Below are positions 8,581-16,913 of a stretch of DNA of 64,000 nucleotides, one piece after another. Numbering within the stretch: position 1 is the stretch's first letter; every line of letters starts with the position of its first letter. The notes beneath the pieces were generated by a model. The model worked only from the letters and a program-made list of their open reading frames with translations. It made no database searches and was not told where the DNA came from. The translations under genes and the position numbers were made by a program. The DNA comes from Streptomyces sp. L-9-10 (lineage in GTDB: Bacteria; Actinomycetota; Actinomycetes; Streptomycetales; Streptomycetaceae): NCBI RefSeq assembly GCF_004151105.1, contig NZ_PHRF01000095.1:372001-436000 (forward strand), read 5' to 3'.

Positions 8581-8617
8581 CGTACCCCCGGAGCCGTGCG
8601 GGGGCTCCGGGGGTACG
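8581..8617. terminator. Strong bidirectional terminator
   Basis: Perfect 15-bp stem (8581-8595 with 8603-8617) with a 7-nt loop, starting right after the XpaC-like stop and 35 nt from the convergent pckG stop. It probably serves both genes. Confidence 0.88.
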
Positions 8618-8651
8618 GGGCAGCGGGTGCCGGTGCGTGGCCGCGTGGGCG

Positions 8652-10499
8652 TCAGCCCAGGCGCTCGACCAGGGCGTGGTACTCGTCCCACAGTTCCTTG
8701 GGCGCGTGGTCGCCGAAGGTGTTGAGGTGCTCGGGGACGAGAGCCGCCTCCTCGCGCCAGACCTCCTTGTCGACCGAGAGCAGGAAGTCCAGCTCGGGTT
8801 CCGACAGCGCCAGGCCGTCGGTGTCCAGGGCCTCCTTGGTCGGCAGGATGCCGATCGGGGTCTCGACGCCCTCCGCCGTGCCCTCCAGCCGCTCCACGAT
8901 CCACTTCAGGACGCGGCTGTTCTCACCGAAGCCGGGCCAGACGAACTTGCCCGCCTCGTTCTTGCGGAACCAGTTCACGTAGTAGATCTTCGGCAGCTTC
9001 GACTCGCGTCCCTCCCGCGCGGCGTCCGAGCCGACCTTGACCCAGTGGCCCATGTAGTCGCCCATGTTGTAGCCGCAGAACGGCAGCATGGCGAACGGGT
9101 CGCGGCGCAGCTCGCCGACCTTGCCCTCGGCGGCCGCCGTCTTCTCGGAGGCGACGTTGGCTCCGAGGAAGACGCCGTGCTGCCAGTCGAAGGACTCGGT
9201 GACCAGCGGTACGGCGGAGGCGCGACGGCCGCCGAAGAGGATCGCCGAGATCGGGACCCCCTTGGGGTCCTCCCACTCGGGCGCGATGATCGGGCACTGC
9301 CCGGCCGGGACGGTGAAGCGGGCGTTGGGGTGGGCGGCGGGCGTGCCGGACTCCGGTGTCCAGTCGTTGCCCTTCCAGTCGGTGAGGTGCGCGGGCGGCT
9401 CCTCCGTCATGCCCTCCCACCAGATGTCGCCGTCGTCGGTGAGCGCCACGTTGGTGAAGACCGAGTTGCCCCACATGGTCTTCATGGCGTTGGCGTTGGT
9501 GTGCTCGCCGGTGCCGGGCGCGACACCGAAGAAGCCCGCCTCGGGGTTGATCGCGTAGAGCCGCCCGTCCTCGCCGAACCGCATCCAGGCGATGTCGTCG
9601 CCTATGGTCTCCACGGTCCAGCCGGAGATGGTGGGCTCCAGCATGGCGAGGTTGGTCTTGCCGCACGCGGAGGGGAAGGCCGCGGCGACGTACTTCGACT
9701 CTCCCCGCGGGGGCGTGAGCTTGAGGATCAGCATGTGCTCGGCGAGCCAGCCCTCGTCACGCGCCATGACGGAGGCGATACGGAGCGCGTAGCACTTCTT
9801 GCCCAGCAGGGCGTTGCCGCCGTAGCCGGAGCCGTACGACCAGATCTCGCGGGACTCGGGGAAGTGCGAGATGTACTTGGTGGAGTTGCACGGCCACGGC
9901 ACATCGGCCTCGCCCTCGGCGAGCGGCGCGCCCAGCGTGTGGACCGCCTTCACGAAGAAGCCGTCGGAGCCCAGCTCGTCGAGCACCGGCTGTCCCATGC
10001 GGGTCATGGTGCGCATGGAGGCCGCGACATACGCGGAGTCGGTGATCTCGACGCCGATCGCGGAGAGCGGTGAGCCCAGCGGTCCCATGCAGAACGGCAC
10101 GACGTACATCGTCCGGCCGCGCATCGAGCCGCGGAAGACGCCGTCGTCCCCCGTGAAGATCTCGCGCATCTCCGCCGGCGCCTTCCAGTGGTTGGTCGGG
10201 CCCGCGTCCTCCTCCTTCTCGGAGCAGATGAAGGTGCGGTCCTCGACGCGTGCCACGTCGGAGGGGTCCGAGGCGGCGTAGTAGGAGTTCGGCCGCTTGA
10301 CCGGGTCGAGTTTCGTGAAGGTGCCCTTGGCGACGAGCTCCTCGCACAGGCGCTCGTACTCGCTCTCGGACCCGTCGCACCAGACCACCCTGTCCGGCTG
10401 CGTGATTCCTGCGATCTCGTCGACCCAGGAGATCAGCTCCTGGTGGTTGGTGGGGACGGTGCTGGTGCTGGTGCTGGGAGCCGCGATGTCGCGCGCCAC
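8652..10499 (-). CDS. pckG: Phosphoenolpyruvate carboxykinase (GTP)
   Basis: 615 residues, the usual length for the GTP-type enzyme. It converts oxaloacetate and GTP to PEP, GDP and CO2 at the start of gluconeogenesis. The P-loop FPSACGKTN is at 275-283, the PEP-binding SYGSGYGGNALLGKKCYALR segment at 221-240, and the metal and nucleotide part PEAGFFGVAPGTG follows. The GTG at 10499 was chosen over an in-frame ATG 75 bp upstream because AAGGAGCG precedes it and the extra residues are not family-like. It is transcribed on its own, divergently from trhA. Confidence 0.97.
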   Translation of the reverse strand: MARDIAAPSTSTSTVPTNHQELISWVDEIAGITQPDRVVWCDGSESEYERLCEELVAKGTFTKLDPVKRPNSYYAASDPSDVARVEDRTFICSEKEEDAGPTNHWKAPAEMREIFTGDDGVFRGSMRGRTMYVVPFCMGPLGSPLSAIGVEITDSAYVAASMRTMTRMGQPVLDELGSDGFFVKAVHTLGAPLAEGEADVPWPCNSTKYISHFPESREIWSYGSGYGGNALLGKKCYALRIASVMARDEGWLAEHMLILKLTPPRGESKYVAAAFPSACGKTNLAMLEPTISGWTVETIGDDIAWMRFGEDGRLYAINPEAGFFGVAPGTGEHTNANAMKTMWGNSVFTNVALTDDGDIWWEGMTEEPPAHLTDWKGNDWTPESGTPAAHPNARFTVPAGQCPIIAPEWEDPKGVPISAILFGGRRASAVPLVTESFDWQHGVFLGANVASEKTAAAEGKVGELRRDPFAMLPFCGYNMGDYMGHWVKVGSDAAREGRESKLPKIYYVNWFRKNEAGKFVWPGFGENSRVLKWIVERLEGTAEGVETPIGILPTKEALDTDGLALSEPELDFLLSVDKEVWREEAALVPEHLNTFGDHAPKELWDEYHALVERLG

Positions 10500-10739
10500 G
10501 ATCGCTCCTTGATGAGGGTTCTTTGAGGTTGTGCCCCTTGGGGGCTGCGACCCGGATGCTTCGTAGCCGCTCATCCGGTGCCGACCGCACTCATTTGATC
10601 ATCCGACTGATCCGCCCATCTGTCCAGAGGGCCTCACACGTGAGCATCGCCACTCGTACGGCACGCTTACGTCATCTCGACGGCACGCACATGGCACCCC
10701 GGATCTTTCGTACCGGGGCGTAACTTACGGCCCCGTAGG

Positions 10740-10751
10740 TAGCATGAGCTC
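10740..10751 (+). promoter_or_regulatory. -10 box for leaderless trhA mRNA
   Basis: TAGCAT at 10740-10745 ends 6 nt before the ATG at 10752, placing the transcription start at or next to the start codon. The -35 region is weak. The 252-bp gap from 10500 must also hold the pckG promoter, which I could not place. Confidence 0.5.
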
Positions 10752-11480
10752 ATGACTAACGCCGCTCCCGATCCGCTCGACAGCTCCCCGCGGACAGCCC
10801 TCCCGCACTCGGAAGGGGGGCCGGTCGAGATCCAGCTGCCGAGTCCGGTCAAACCGAAACTGCGCGGCTGGCTGCACGCGGGGATGTTCCCCGCCGTGCT
10901 GATCGCGGGGCTGGCCCTGATCGTCCTGACCGACTCGACCCGCGCGCGGGTCGCGTGCGGGATCTACGTCTTCACAGCGTGCCTGCTCTTCGGCGTCAGC
11001 GCGATATATCACCGCGGCACCTGGGGCCCGCGCGGCGAGGCCGTCCTGCGCCGGCTCGACCACGCCAATATCTTCCTGATCATCGCGGGCACGTACACCC
11101 CGCTGACCATGCTGCTGCTGCCCGACTCGACCGGCCGGACCCTGCTCTGGGCCGTGTGGGCCGCCGCCGCCGCGGGCATCGCCTTCCGGGTCTTCTGGGT
11201 CGGCGCGCCGCGCTGGCTCTACACCCCGTGCTATATCGCGATGGGCTGGGCGGCCGTCTTCTTCCTGCCCGACTTCATGCGCGCCGGCGGGATCGCCGTG
11301 CTCGTACTCGTGGTCGTCGGCGGGCTGCTCTACAGCGCGGGCGGCGTGATCTACGGACTGAAGCGCCCCAACCCGTCACCGCGCTGGTTCGGCTTCCACG
11401 AGGTGTTCCACTCCTTCACCCTCGCCGCGTTCGCCACACACTTCGTCGGCATCTCGCTGGTGGCGTACCAGCACTCCTGA
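10752..11480 (+). CDS. trhA: Hemolysin III / TrhA family membrane protein (PAQR superfamily)
   Basis: 242 residues with seven membrane segments from about residue 44 onward. The family's metal-ligand motifs are present: SAIYHRG in the second helix region, RRLDHANIFLIIAGTYTP, and HEVFHSFT near the C-terminus. TrhA proteins control membrane fluidity or energetics; the name hemolysin is historical. Residues 1-35 are polar and cytoplasmic. The start has a -10 box just upstream, suggesting a leaderless mRNA. A TetR gene follows 52 bp downstream. Confidence 0.9.
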   Translation: MTNAAPDPLDSSPRTALPHSEGGPVEIQLPSPVKPKLRGWLHAGMFPAVLIAGLALIVLTDSTRARVACGIYVFTACLLFGVSAIYHRGTWGPRGEAVLRRLDHANIFLIIAGTYTPLTMLLLPDSTGRTLLWAVWAAAAAGIAFRVFWVGAPRWLYTPCYIAMGWAAVFFLPDFMRAGGIAVLVLVVVGGLLYSAGGVIYGLKRPNPSPRWFGFHEVFHSFTLAAFATHFVGISLVAYQHS

Positions 11481-11532
11481 CGGAGACGGATCCCGGGCCG
11501 CACAGGGTCCGGGAGCCCCGGGATGCCCGACA

Positions 11533-12165
11533 ATGAGAAGCATGGCCGCCATCTCTCACACCCCTCTCACGGCGCAGCAGCCCCAGCTCGGCCTGCGTGA
11601 ACGCAAGAAGCTCAGGACCAGGACCGCGATCCGCAGGGCCGCCTTCGGGCTGATCGCGGAGCAGGGGTACGAGGCGACGACCATCGAGCAGATCGCGGAG
11701 GCGTCGGAGGTCTCCCCGTCCACCGTCTTCCGGTACTTCCCGACCAAGGAGGACATCGTCCTCACCGACGACCACGACGCGGTCATGGCGTCCGTACTGC
11801 GCTCCCGGCCGGCCGGGGAACCCCCGCTCGAATCCATCCGGTTCCTCCTCGACCGGACGCTTCAGTCCATCCTGGCCACCGAGTACGACGAGGCGATACA
11901 GCGTACGAAGCTGATGGTCGAAGTCCCGGCCGTCCGTGCCAGGATGACCGAGACCATGTCGGAGTCGGCGAAGCTCCTCGGCGATGTCCTCGCGGAGCGC
12001 ACCGGCCGCGCCCCCGACGACCTGGAGCTGCGGCTCTTCATCGCGGCCATGCTGAGCGTGGTGCGCGAGGTCACCCTCTACTGGGGCGAGCACGGCAACC
12101 AGGACGATCTGCGCGTCCTGGTCGGCCACGCCCTGGACAGCGTCGCCGACGGGCTGCGCCTCTGA
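11533..12165 (+). CDS. TetR/AcrR-family transcriptional regulator
   Basis: 210 residues. The N-terminal helix-turn-helix domain (about 18-65) reads LRERKKLRTRTAIRRAAF, then ATTIEQIAEASEVSPSTVFR and YFPTKEDIVLTDD, typical of TetR. The C-terminal ligand domain is helical and not diagnostic. An in-frame ATG at 11542 is an equally good start. Its targets are unknown; the nearest candidates are trhA upstream or its own gene. Confidence 0.9.
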   Translation: MRSMAAISHTPLTAQQPQLGLRERKKLRTRTAIRRAAFGLIAEQGYEATTIEQIAEASEVSPSTVFRYFPTKEDIVLTDDHDAVMASVLRSRPAGEPPLESIRFLLDRTLQSILATEYDEAIQRTKLMVEVPAVRARMTETMSESAKLLGDVLAERTGRAPDDLELRLFIAAMLSVVREVTLYWGEHGNQDDLRVLVGHALDSVADGLRL

Positions 12166-12203
12166 CCGGTACGGGGTACGGGCGGGACCTGCCGATCCCA
12201 GGT

Positions 12204-12232
12204 TTGGCACCGCCCGACCGCCCTCCTAGCCT
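12204..12232 (+). promoter_or_regulatory. Sigma-70-type promoter of the CHAT/TPR operon
   Basis: TTGGCA at 12204-12209 and TAGCCT at 12227-12232 are spaced by exactly 17 bp. Six bases separate the -10 from the ATG at 12239, so the mRNA should be leaderless. This is one of the best housekeeping promoters in the window. Confidence 0.72.
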
Positions 12233-12238
12233 GAGGTC

Positions 12239-13765
12239 ATGCGGACAGACGCGGCGCGGGGGACGGGCAGCGGGACGGCCAACGGGGCGGCCCGGGAGAC
12301 GGGCGGGGGAAGGGGCAGGGGCACGGAAGCGGGCACGGAGGTGCTCCAGGCGCGCACTCCCCCGCGCGGCACCCGCCCCCGGGCGATGGTCCTGGACGAG
12401 ATGTGGCGCGAGCTGGACGGTGTCGGTCCGCTCAGCGGCCCCCAGGGCGGCCCGCTCAGCCGTACGGTGAAGCTCCTCCTCGATCCGCTGGTGATCCGCC
12501 CCGTCCTCCATCCGCAGTGCGCGGGCCCGTTGGTGAGCTCCGAGGGTGCGGCGCTGCTCGCCACGCTCCTCCATGCCTCCGCCGACGCACTGCGCGCCAC
12601 GGCCGCGTGGTTCACCCTGCTCAAGCGGGTGCGCCGGGGGATGCGGATCACCGAGGGCAACCCTCAGGACCTGTACTTCCAGCTCTGCTTCGAACTGGCC
12701 ACGACCGAAGGCCCGCCCGCCCCGGCGACCGGGGAGCGGACCGCCGAGGAGGCGCTGCGCGAGACGCACGGCTCGGCCCAGGGGCGTACGACACAGGCGC
12801 TCAGGGAGTATCTGACCGATCCGGCGCACACCAGCGCGCTGACCGCCGCGCTCGACGCGGCGTGGGCGGCACGGACCGCCGGCCCCGCGCCCGCGACCCC
12901 GGCGGAGATACGGGCCGTACTCGACGGCTGCCCCGCCGGAGTCCTGGGCGCGGGCGCCGGGGCCGCGTTGGCGCGGCTGGTCGCGGACCACGCGGGCACG
13001 GCGGCGGGCCGGGCCCTGTGGGGTGCGCTGCCGGAGTCCGCGCCCCCGGCCAGGGAACTGGGCCTGACCAGACACCCGCTGCCGGTCGGACCCGGTCTCG
13101 GCGGCGGCTCGGCCTCCACGTCCGCCCTGGGGCTGCCGTTCGACCGTACGGTCCACGAGCGTGTCTTCACCGTCCTCCAGACGTCGAGCGACCGCGCCGC
13201 GCTCGCGCCCGTACCCGAACTGGTCCGCCGGGAGATCGCCCGCAGCTGCGCTCCCTGGGCGCTGACCGACGAGTCGCTGCGCGTCGCCGCCACCGTGGGG
13301 GTCCATCTCGCCCTGGGACTGCGCCCGTTGGGCGGGGAGCCCGGAGCGGGCGGCGGGACCGGCGCGCACCGGGCGGTCAACAGCCGCTGGCGCCGCGAGG
13401 CTTACGTACTCCGGGCCCGCCGACTGGCCATCGACACTTCCGACCCCGCTGACCCCGCTGACACCTCTGACACCTCCGGCGCGACCGGCACCTCCGGCGC
13501 GCCCGGCCCTGGTGGCAACCCCGCCGATGTCGCCGAGCCGCTCGCGCGGATCGCGCGGGAGCTGCGCACCCCGTGGCGGGCGTATCTGCGGCGGCTGTGG
13601 GTACGGCTGCACGGACGCGATGTACGGGACGCCCCGATGACCGGCGTCGAGGAGCTGTGGAACGTGCTCGACGGCGTGGCCCGTTCGGTGATCCTCGACC
13701 ACCGGGGCCGGGTCAGACACGCGCTCAGCGCCCACCCCGCCGCATCCGAGAGGACAGCCTCATGA
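12239..13765 (+). CDS. Unrecognised protein A of the CHAT/TPR operon
   Basis: 508 residues, soluble. Residues 1-48 are a low-complexity Gly/Arg/Thr tail. From about 49 it is mainly helical (MVLDEMWRELDGV, LLATLLHASADALRATAAWF). A Ser/Thr/Asp/Pro linker lies at about 400-425. The C-terminal part contains VEELWNVLDGVARSV, which resembles the segment at 50-60 and may mark a duplication. I recognise no catalytic motif and no known domain. It is first in a four-gene operon whose last genes encode TPR and CHAT proteins, and its stop overlaps the next ATG (ATGA). The start is set by the promoter at 12204-12232. Confidence 0.82.
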   Translation: MRTDAARGTGSGTANGAARETGGGRGRGTEAGTEVLQARTPPRGTRPRAMVLDEMWRELDGVGPLSGPQGGPLSRTVKLLLDPLVIRPVLHPQCAGPLVSSEGAALLATLLHASADALRATAAWFTLLKRVRRGMRITEGNPQDLYFQLCFELATTEGPPAPATGERTAEEALRETHGSAQGRTTQALREYLTDPAHTSALTAALDAAWAARTAGPAPATPAEIRAVLDGCPAGVLGAGAGAALARLVADHAGTAAGRALWGALPESAPPARELGLTRHPLPVGPGLGGGSASTSALGLPFDRTVHERVFTVLQTSSDRAALAPVPELVRREIARSCAPWALTDESLRVAATVGVHLALGLRPLGGEPGAGGGTGAHRAVNSRWRREAYVLRARRLAIDTSDPADPADTSDTSGATGTSGAPGPGGNPADVAEPLARIARELRTPWRAYLRRLWVRLHGRDVRDAPMTGVEELWNVLDGVARSVILDHRGRVRHALSAHPAASERTAS

Positions 13766-15048
13766 CCGCCGCCGCCGTACGGATCGGACACGCCGAGGGC
13801 GGGCTGCTGCGCGTCATCACACCGCCGCCCGGCGACGGAGACCACGCGCCGAGCGTGCTGGATCCCGCGCCGGGGGTGGACGTGACCGTGCTGGAGGTGG
13901 CGGGCGGGCTGCTGACCTGGAGCGTGCTCGCGCTGGATGCCGTGCCCGTGGCGGTACTTGACGATGTCGAGGCGGCCCAGGAGTGGGTCTGGGCCGTGTA
14001 CGGCGAACAGGTCGCGCTGGCCCTGGCCGCGGACACGGTCACGGACGCGGACGCGGACGCGGTCCCTGTCGCGGAGCCGGCACCCGGGCGGCCCGCGCCG
14101 GACGGGGCACACGAGATGCCCGGGGCGCCCGCCGTACCCGTACTGCCTGTACTGCCCGTACTGCCGGCGCTGCCCGCGCTGGTGGCGAGCGCCCGCCGGC
14201 TGGCCTTCGCGCACTGGGCGGCGCGGTGGTGGCCCGCCTCGGTGATCGATGACATCCCGCCGCTGGACGAGCGGCTGCTCGACCGGGAGATCGGCGACCT
14301 GACCGAGGAGTGCGACCTGCTCTTCGCCGGCTTCGAAACGGCGGACTCCCGCTCGCCGGACGCCCCGGATGACCTGGACACCCCCGACGCCGGGTCCCCC
14401 GCCGTCCAGGAACCGCCGCGCGCGACCGACTACGCGCTCGCCGCCGGCCCCGCGCCCGGGAAGGGCGGTCCGGCGGGCAGTCCGGCGGGCGGTCTCACGC
14501 TGGCGCGCGGCACGGGCGGTTCCGACTGGCGCCGCTATCCGCCCGGCCTGGTCGACGCCTCCGAACGGGCCGTCTCCTGGGAGGTCGTACGGGCCGCCGC
14601 GCGCACCACGGTCTCGGTCTCCGTCGTGGCCGCGCCAGGACCGGCCACCGTGCCGGGCGAGCTGGCACCCCGCGCGACCGTCGGCGGCGCGGCCGATCCG
14701 CTCGATCTCCCGCTGCGGCGGGTGGACGACGCCTGGCGGGGGGACGCCCCGTTCGACACCGTACGGACCGGAGGCGCGGCCCCGGGCGGCGCGGGTCTGG
14801 CCGTCGACATCTACCTCCCGGGGTTCGGCGCGCCCCGGCCGCACGACCGCTACGGCGACGGCGACGGGGACGGGGCCGGGGCAGCGGCCGAGGTACGGGC
14901 CCGGGTAAGGGCGCTCGTCCGGTCACGGCTGGCCAGGGCCACGGACGAGGCCACGGACGGGGACGGGGACAGGGACGGGGACGGCGGCGCCTTCGGGCCG
15001 CTGCTCCGCACGGAGATCGCGGCGGCGACCGCCGAAACGGACTTCTGA
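13762..15048 (+). CDS. Unrecognised protein B of the CHAT/TPR operon
   Basis: 428 residues, soluble and acidic. Residues 1-95 look like a small beta-rich domain (AAAVRIGHAEGGLLRVI, VDVTVLEVAGGLLTWSVLAL). An Ala/Pro/Asp low-complexity stretch covers about 95-130. A helical segment follows (ARRLAFAHWAARWWPASVIDD). The rest has long Asp/Gly-rich linkers with two beta-type pieces (AVSWEVVRAAARTTVSVSVV; LAVDIYLPGFG). No domain was recognised. GAGAGGA precedes the ATG, which overlaps the previous stop; its own stop overlaps the next ATG. The coupling implies stoichiometric production with its neighbours. Confidence 0.82.
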   Translation: MTAAAVRIGHAEGGLLRVITPPPGDGDHAPSVLDPAPGVDVTVLEVAGGLLTWSVLALDAVPVAVLDDVEAAQEWVWAVYGEQVALALAADTVTDADADAVPVAEPAPGRPAPDGAHEMPGAPAVPVLPVLPVLPALPALVASARRLAFAHWAARWWPASVIDDIPPLDERLLDREIGDLTEECDLLFAGFETADSRSPDAPDDLDTPDAGSPAVQEPPRATDYALAAGPAPGKGGPAGSPAGGLTLARGTGGSDWRRYPPGLVDASERAVSWEVVRAAARTTVSVSVVAAPGPATVPGELAPRATVGGAADPLDLPLRRVDDAWRGDAPFDTVRTGGAAPGGAGLAVDIYLPGFGAPRPHDRYGDGDGDGAGAAAEVRARVRALVRSRLARATDEATDGDGDRDGDGGAFGPLLRTEIAAATAETDF

Positions 15049-16913
15049 TGACGACCGCCGACCCCGGCCCCGGCCTCGGCCCCGAGCCCGGCCCCCTCCC
15101 CGGCGACCCGGACGACGAGGAGCTCGCCCGCGTCGCCGCCCTCATCGACCAGGGCAACGACGCGTTCCTCCAGGGCGAGTTCCGTACCGCACACGCCGTG
15201 TTCGACCAGGCCGTCGACGCCGCCGCGCCGTTCGACCAGGCCCTCTATGTCCGTACCAGCGCCCTGGTCAACCGGGCGAGCGCGGCCGACCGGCTGGGCG
15301 ACCACCCGGCGGCGGTCGCCTCGTACCGCGAGGCACTCGGCCTGTGCGACCGGCTGGCGGAAGCCGTCACGGGTGACGCGGCGGGCACGCGCGTCGTCGT
15401 GGTGCTCCGGGCCGGGGTCCTGGTCAATCTGGCCCAGGCCCTCCAGAACACCGGGGACTTCGACGCGGCGCAGACATCACTGGAGCGGGCCCGCGCGCTC
15501 CTCGTCGCCACCCCGGAGGACGGAACCGAGCAGGGGGCCGCGGACGGAACCGAGGCCGGAATCGAGGCCGGAATCGAGGCCGGAATCGGCGAAGGCAACG
15601 ACACGGACACCGCCGAGCTGCTCGTCGGCTGTCTGGTCGCGCTCACCGCCCTCACCATCCAGCGCGAGCAGTGGGCCAGGGCGCACGAGCTGGCGACCGA
15701 GTCCCTGGACGTGGTGACACGCCATCACCCCACGCTCGCCGGGAGGCCGTTGCTCAATCTGGCCACGGTCCACGAGGCCACCGGACGGCCGGATCTCGCC
15801 GAGGACTTCGCGCGCCAGGCCGTCGCCGCGTTCCTGGCCTCGGACACCCCCGCCGGAGTCGCCGAGGCACGGCAGAGCCTGGGCCAGACGTATCTGCGCT
15901 CCGGCCGCCTCGACGAGGCGGAGGAGGTGCTCACGGAGGCCCAGGAGTACGTCGAACGGGCCGGTATGGCCGCCCAGTCCGCCCTCGGCCTCGACCTGCT
16001 CGGGCTGCTGGCCGCGCTGCGCGGGGACCCGGTACGGGCCGATGAGCTGTACGTACGGAGCATCGCGCGGTTCGAGGAGTCCGGGGCGGTGGTCGCCGCC
16101 GCCGAGGTACGCGTACGGCTCGCGGCCGTCGTGCACGCCGAGGGCCGCCACGAGGAGAGCGAGGCCCACATCCGGGCCGCCCTGTCCGTGTTCGCCGCGG
16201 GCGGGCTCGGACTGCGCTGCGCCCAGGCGGACTTCTTCCACGCCACGCTGCTGGAGGACCGCTGGGTCAACGGGCCGGGCACGTCCCCCGACCCCGCGCT
16301 GCTCGGCCGGGCCGTCGGGCTGGCCGTTCCGGCGGCGCTCGCCATCGACGCGGTGCGGTTCACGCTGGCGAGCGGGCAGCAGCGCGAGCGGTGGACCCGG
16401 GAGTTCGCGGCCCCCGCGATGGGGCTGGCGTTCCGGCTCGCCGTCAGGGCCGGCGCCGCCGACCTGGTGGGCGAGCTGATCGAGTCGCAGTGCGCCGGGA
16501 CCCCGCTGATGGACCGCCCACCGGACGCGAGCCCGGCCGACAGCCGAGCGGACCCGTCGCTCGCGCCCCCGCTTTTCCTGGGCCCCTCGGCCTTCTTCGG
16601 CCCCGCAGCCTTCCCCGGCCCCGCAGCCTTCCCCGGCCCCTCGGCTTTCCCCAGCCCCGCAGCCGACGGGCGACCCGACCCCCGGCAGCCCGGCCCCCGG
16701 CAGCCCGGCCCCCGGCAGCCCGGCCCCGCGGACACCTTCCGGCTCGGCACCGCCCTCGCCTCGGTCGCCGCGAGCGCCGGCCTGCGGGTCTCGCCGCCGC
16801 CCCGGCTGGCGCTGCACCCGACGGGACCGGTGGCGCTCGATCCGTACATCAGCCAGGCCGAGACCCGCTACGGCGGCCGGATCCGTGACGAGCGGGTGGT
16901 GCCGACATGGTGA
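15048..16913 (+). CDS. TPR-repeat protein of the CHAT operon
   Basis: 621 residues. Residues about 20-400 are a run of tetratricopeptide repeats (ARVAALIDQGNDAFLQGEFR, LVNRASAADRLGDHPAAVAS, LLNLATVHEATGRPDLAEDF, SLGQTYLRSGRLDEAEEVL). Two low-complexity inserts come from short DNA repeats: GIEAGIEAGIEAG near 170, and AFPGPAAF plus PRQPGPRQPGP stretches near 510-565. A conserved-looking tail ends RIRDERVVPTW. TPR proteins paired with CHAT proteases act as sensors, scaffolds or substrates. The CHAT gene starts inside its last codons. Confidence 0.88.
   Translation: MTTADPGPGLGPEPGPLPGDPDDEELARVAALIDQGNDAFLQGEFRTAHAVFDQAVDAAAPFDQALYVRTSALVNRASAADRLGDHPAAVASYREALGLCDRLAEAVTGDAAGTRVVVVLRAGVLVNLAQALQNTGDFDAAQTSLERARALLVATPEDGTEQGAADGTEAGIEAGIEAGIGEGNDTDTAELLVGCLVALTALTIQREQWARAHELATESLDVVTRHHPTLAGRPLLNLATVHEATGRPDLAEDFARQAVAAFLASDTPAGVAEARQSLGQTYLRSGRLDEAEEVLTEAQEYVERAGMAAQSALGLDLLGLLAALRGDPVRADELYVRSIARFEESGAVVAAAEVRVRLAAVVHAEGRHEESEAHIRAALSVFAAGGLGLRCAQADFFHATLLEDRWVNGPGTSPDPALLGRAVGLAVPAALAIDAVRFTLASGQQRERWTREFAAPAMGLAFRLAVRAGAADLVGELIESQCAGTPLMDRPPDASPADSRADPSLAPPLFLGPSAFFGPAAFPGPAAFPGPSAFPSPAADGRPDPRQPGPRQPGPRQPGPADTFRLGTALASVAASAGLRVSPPPRLALHPTGPVALDPYISQAETRYGGRIRDERVVPTW

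Noticed and set aside
8415..10073. Long plus-strand frame opposite pckG
   Set aside because: It is the complement of an unmistakable PEP carboxykinase and shows no domain.
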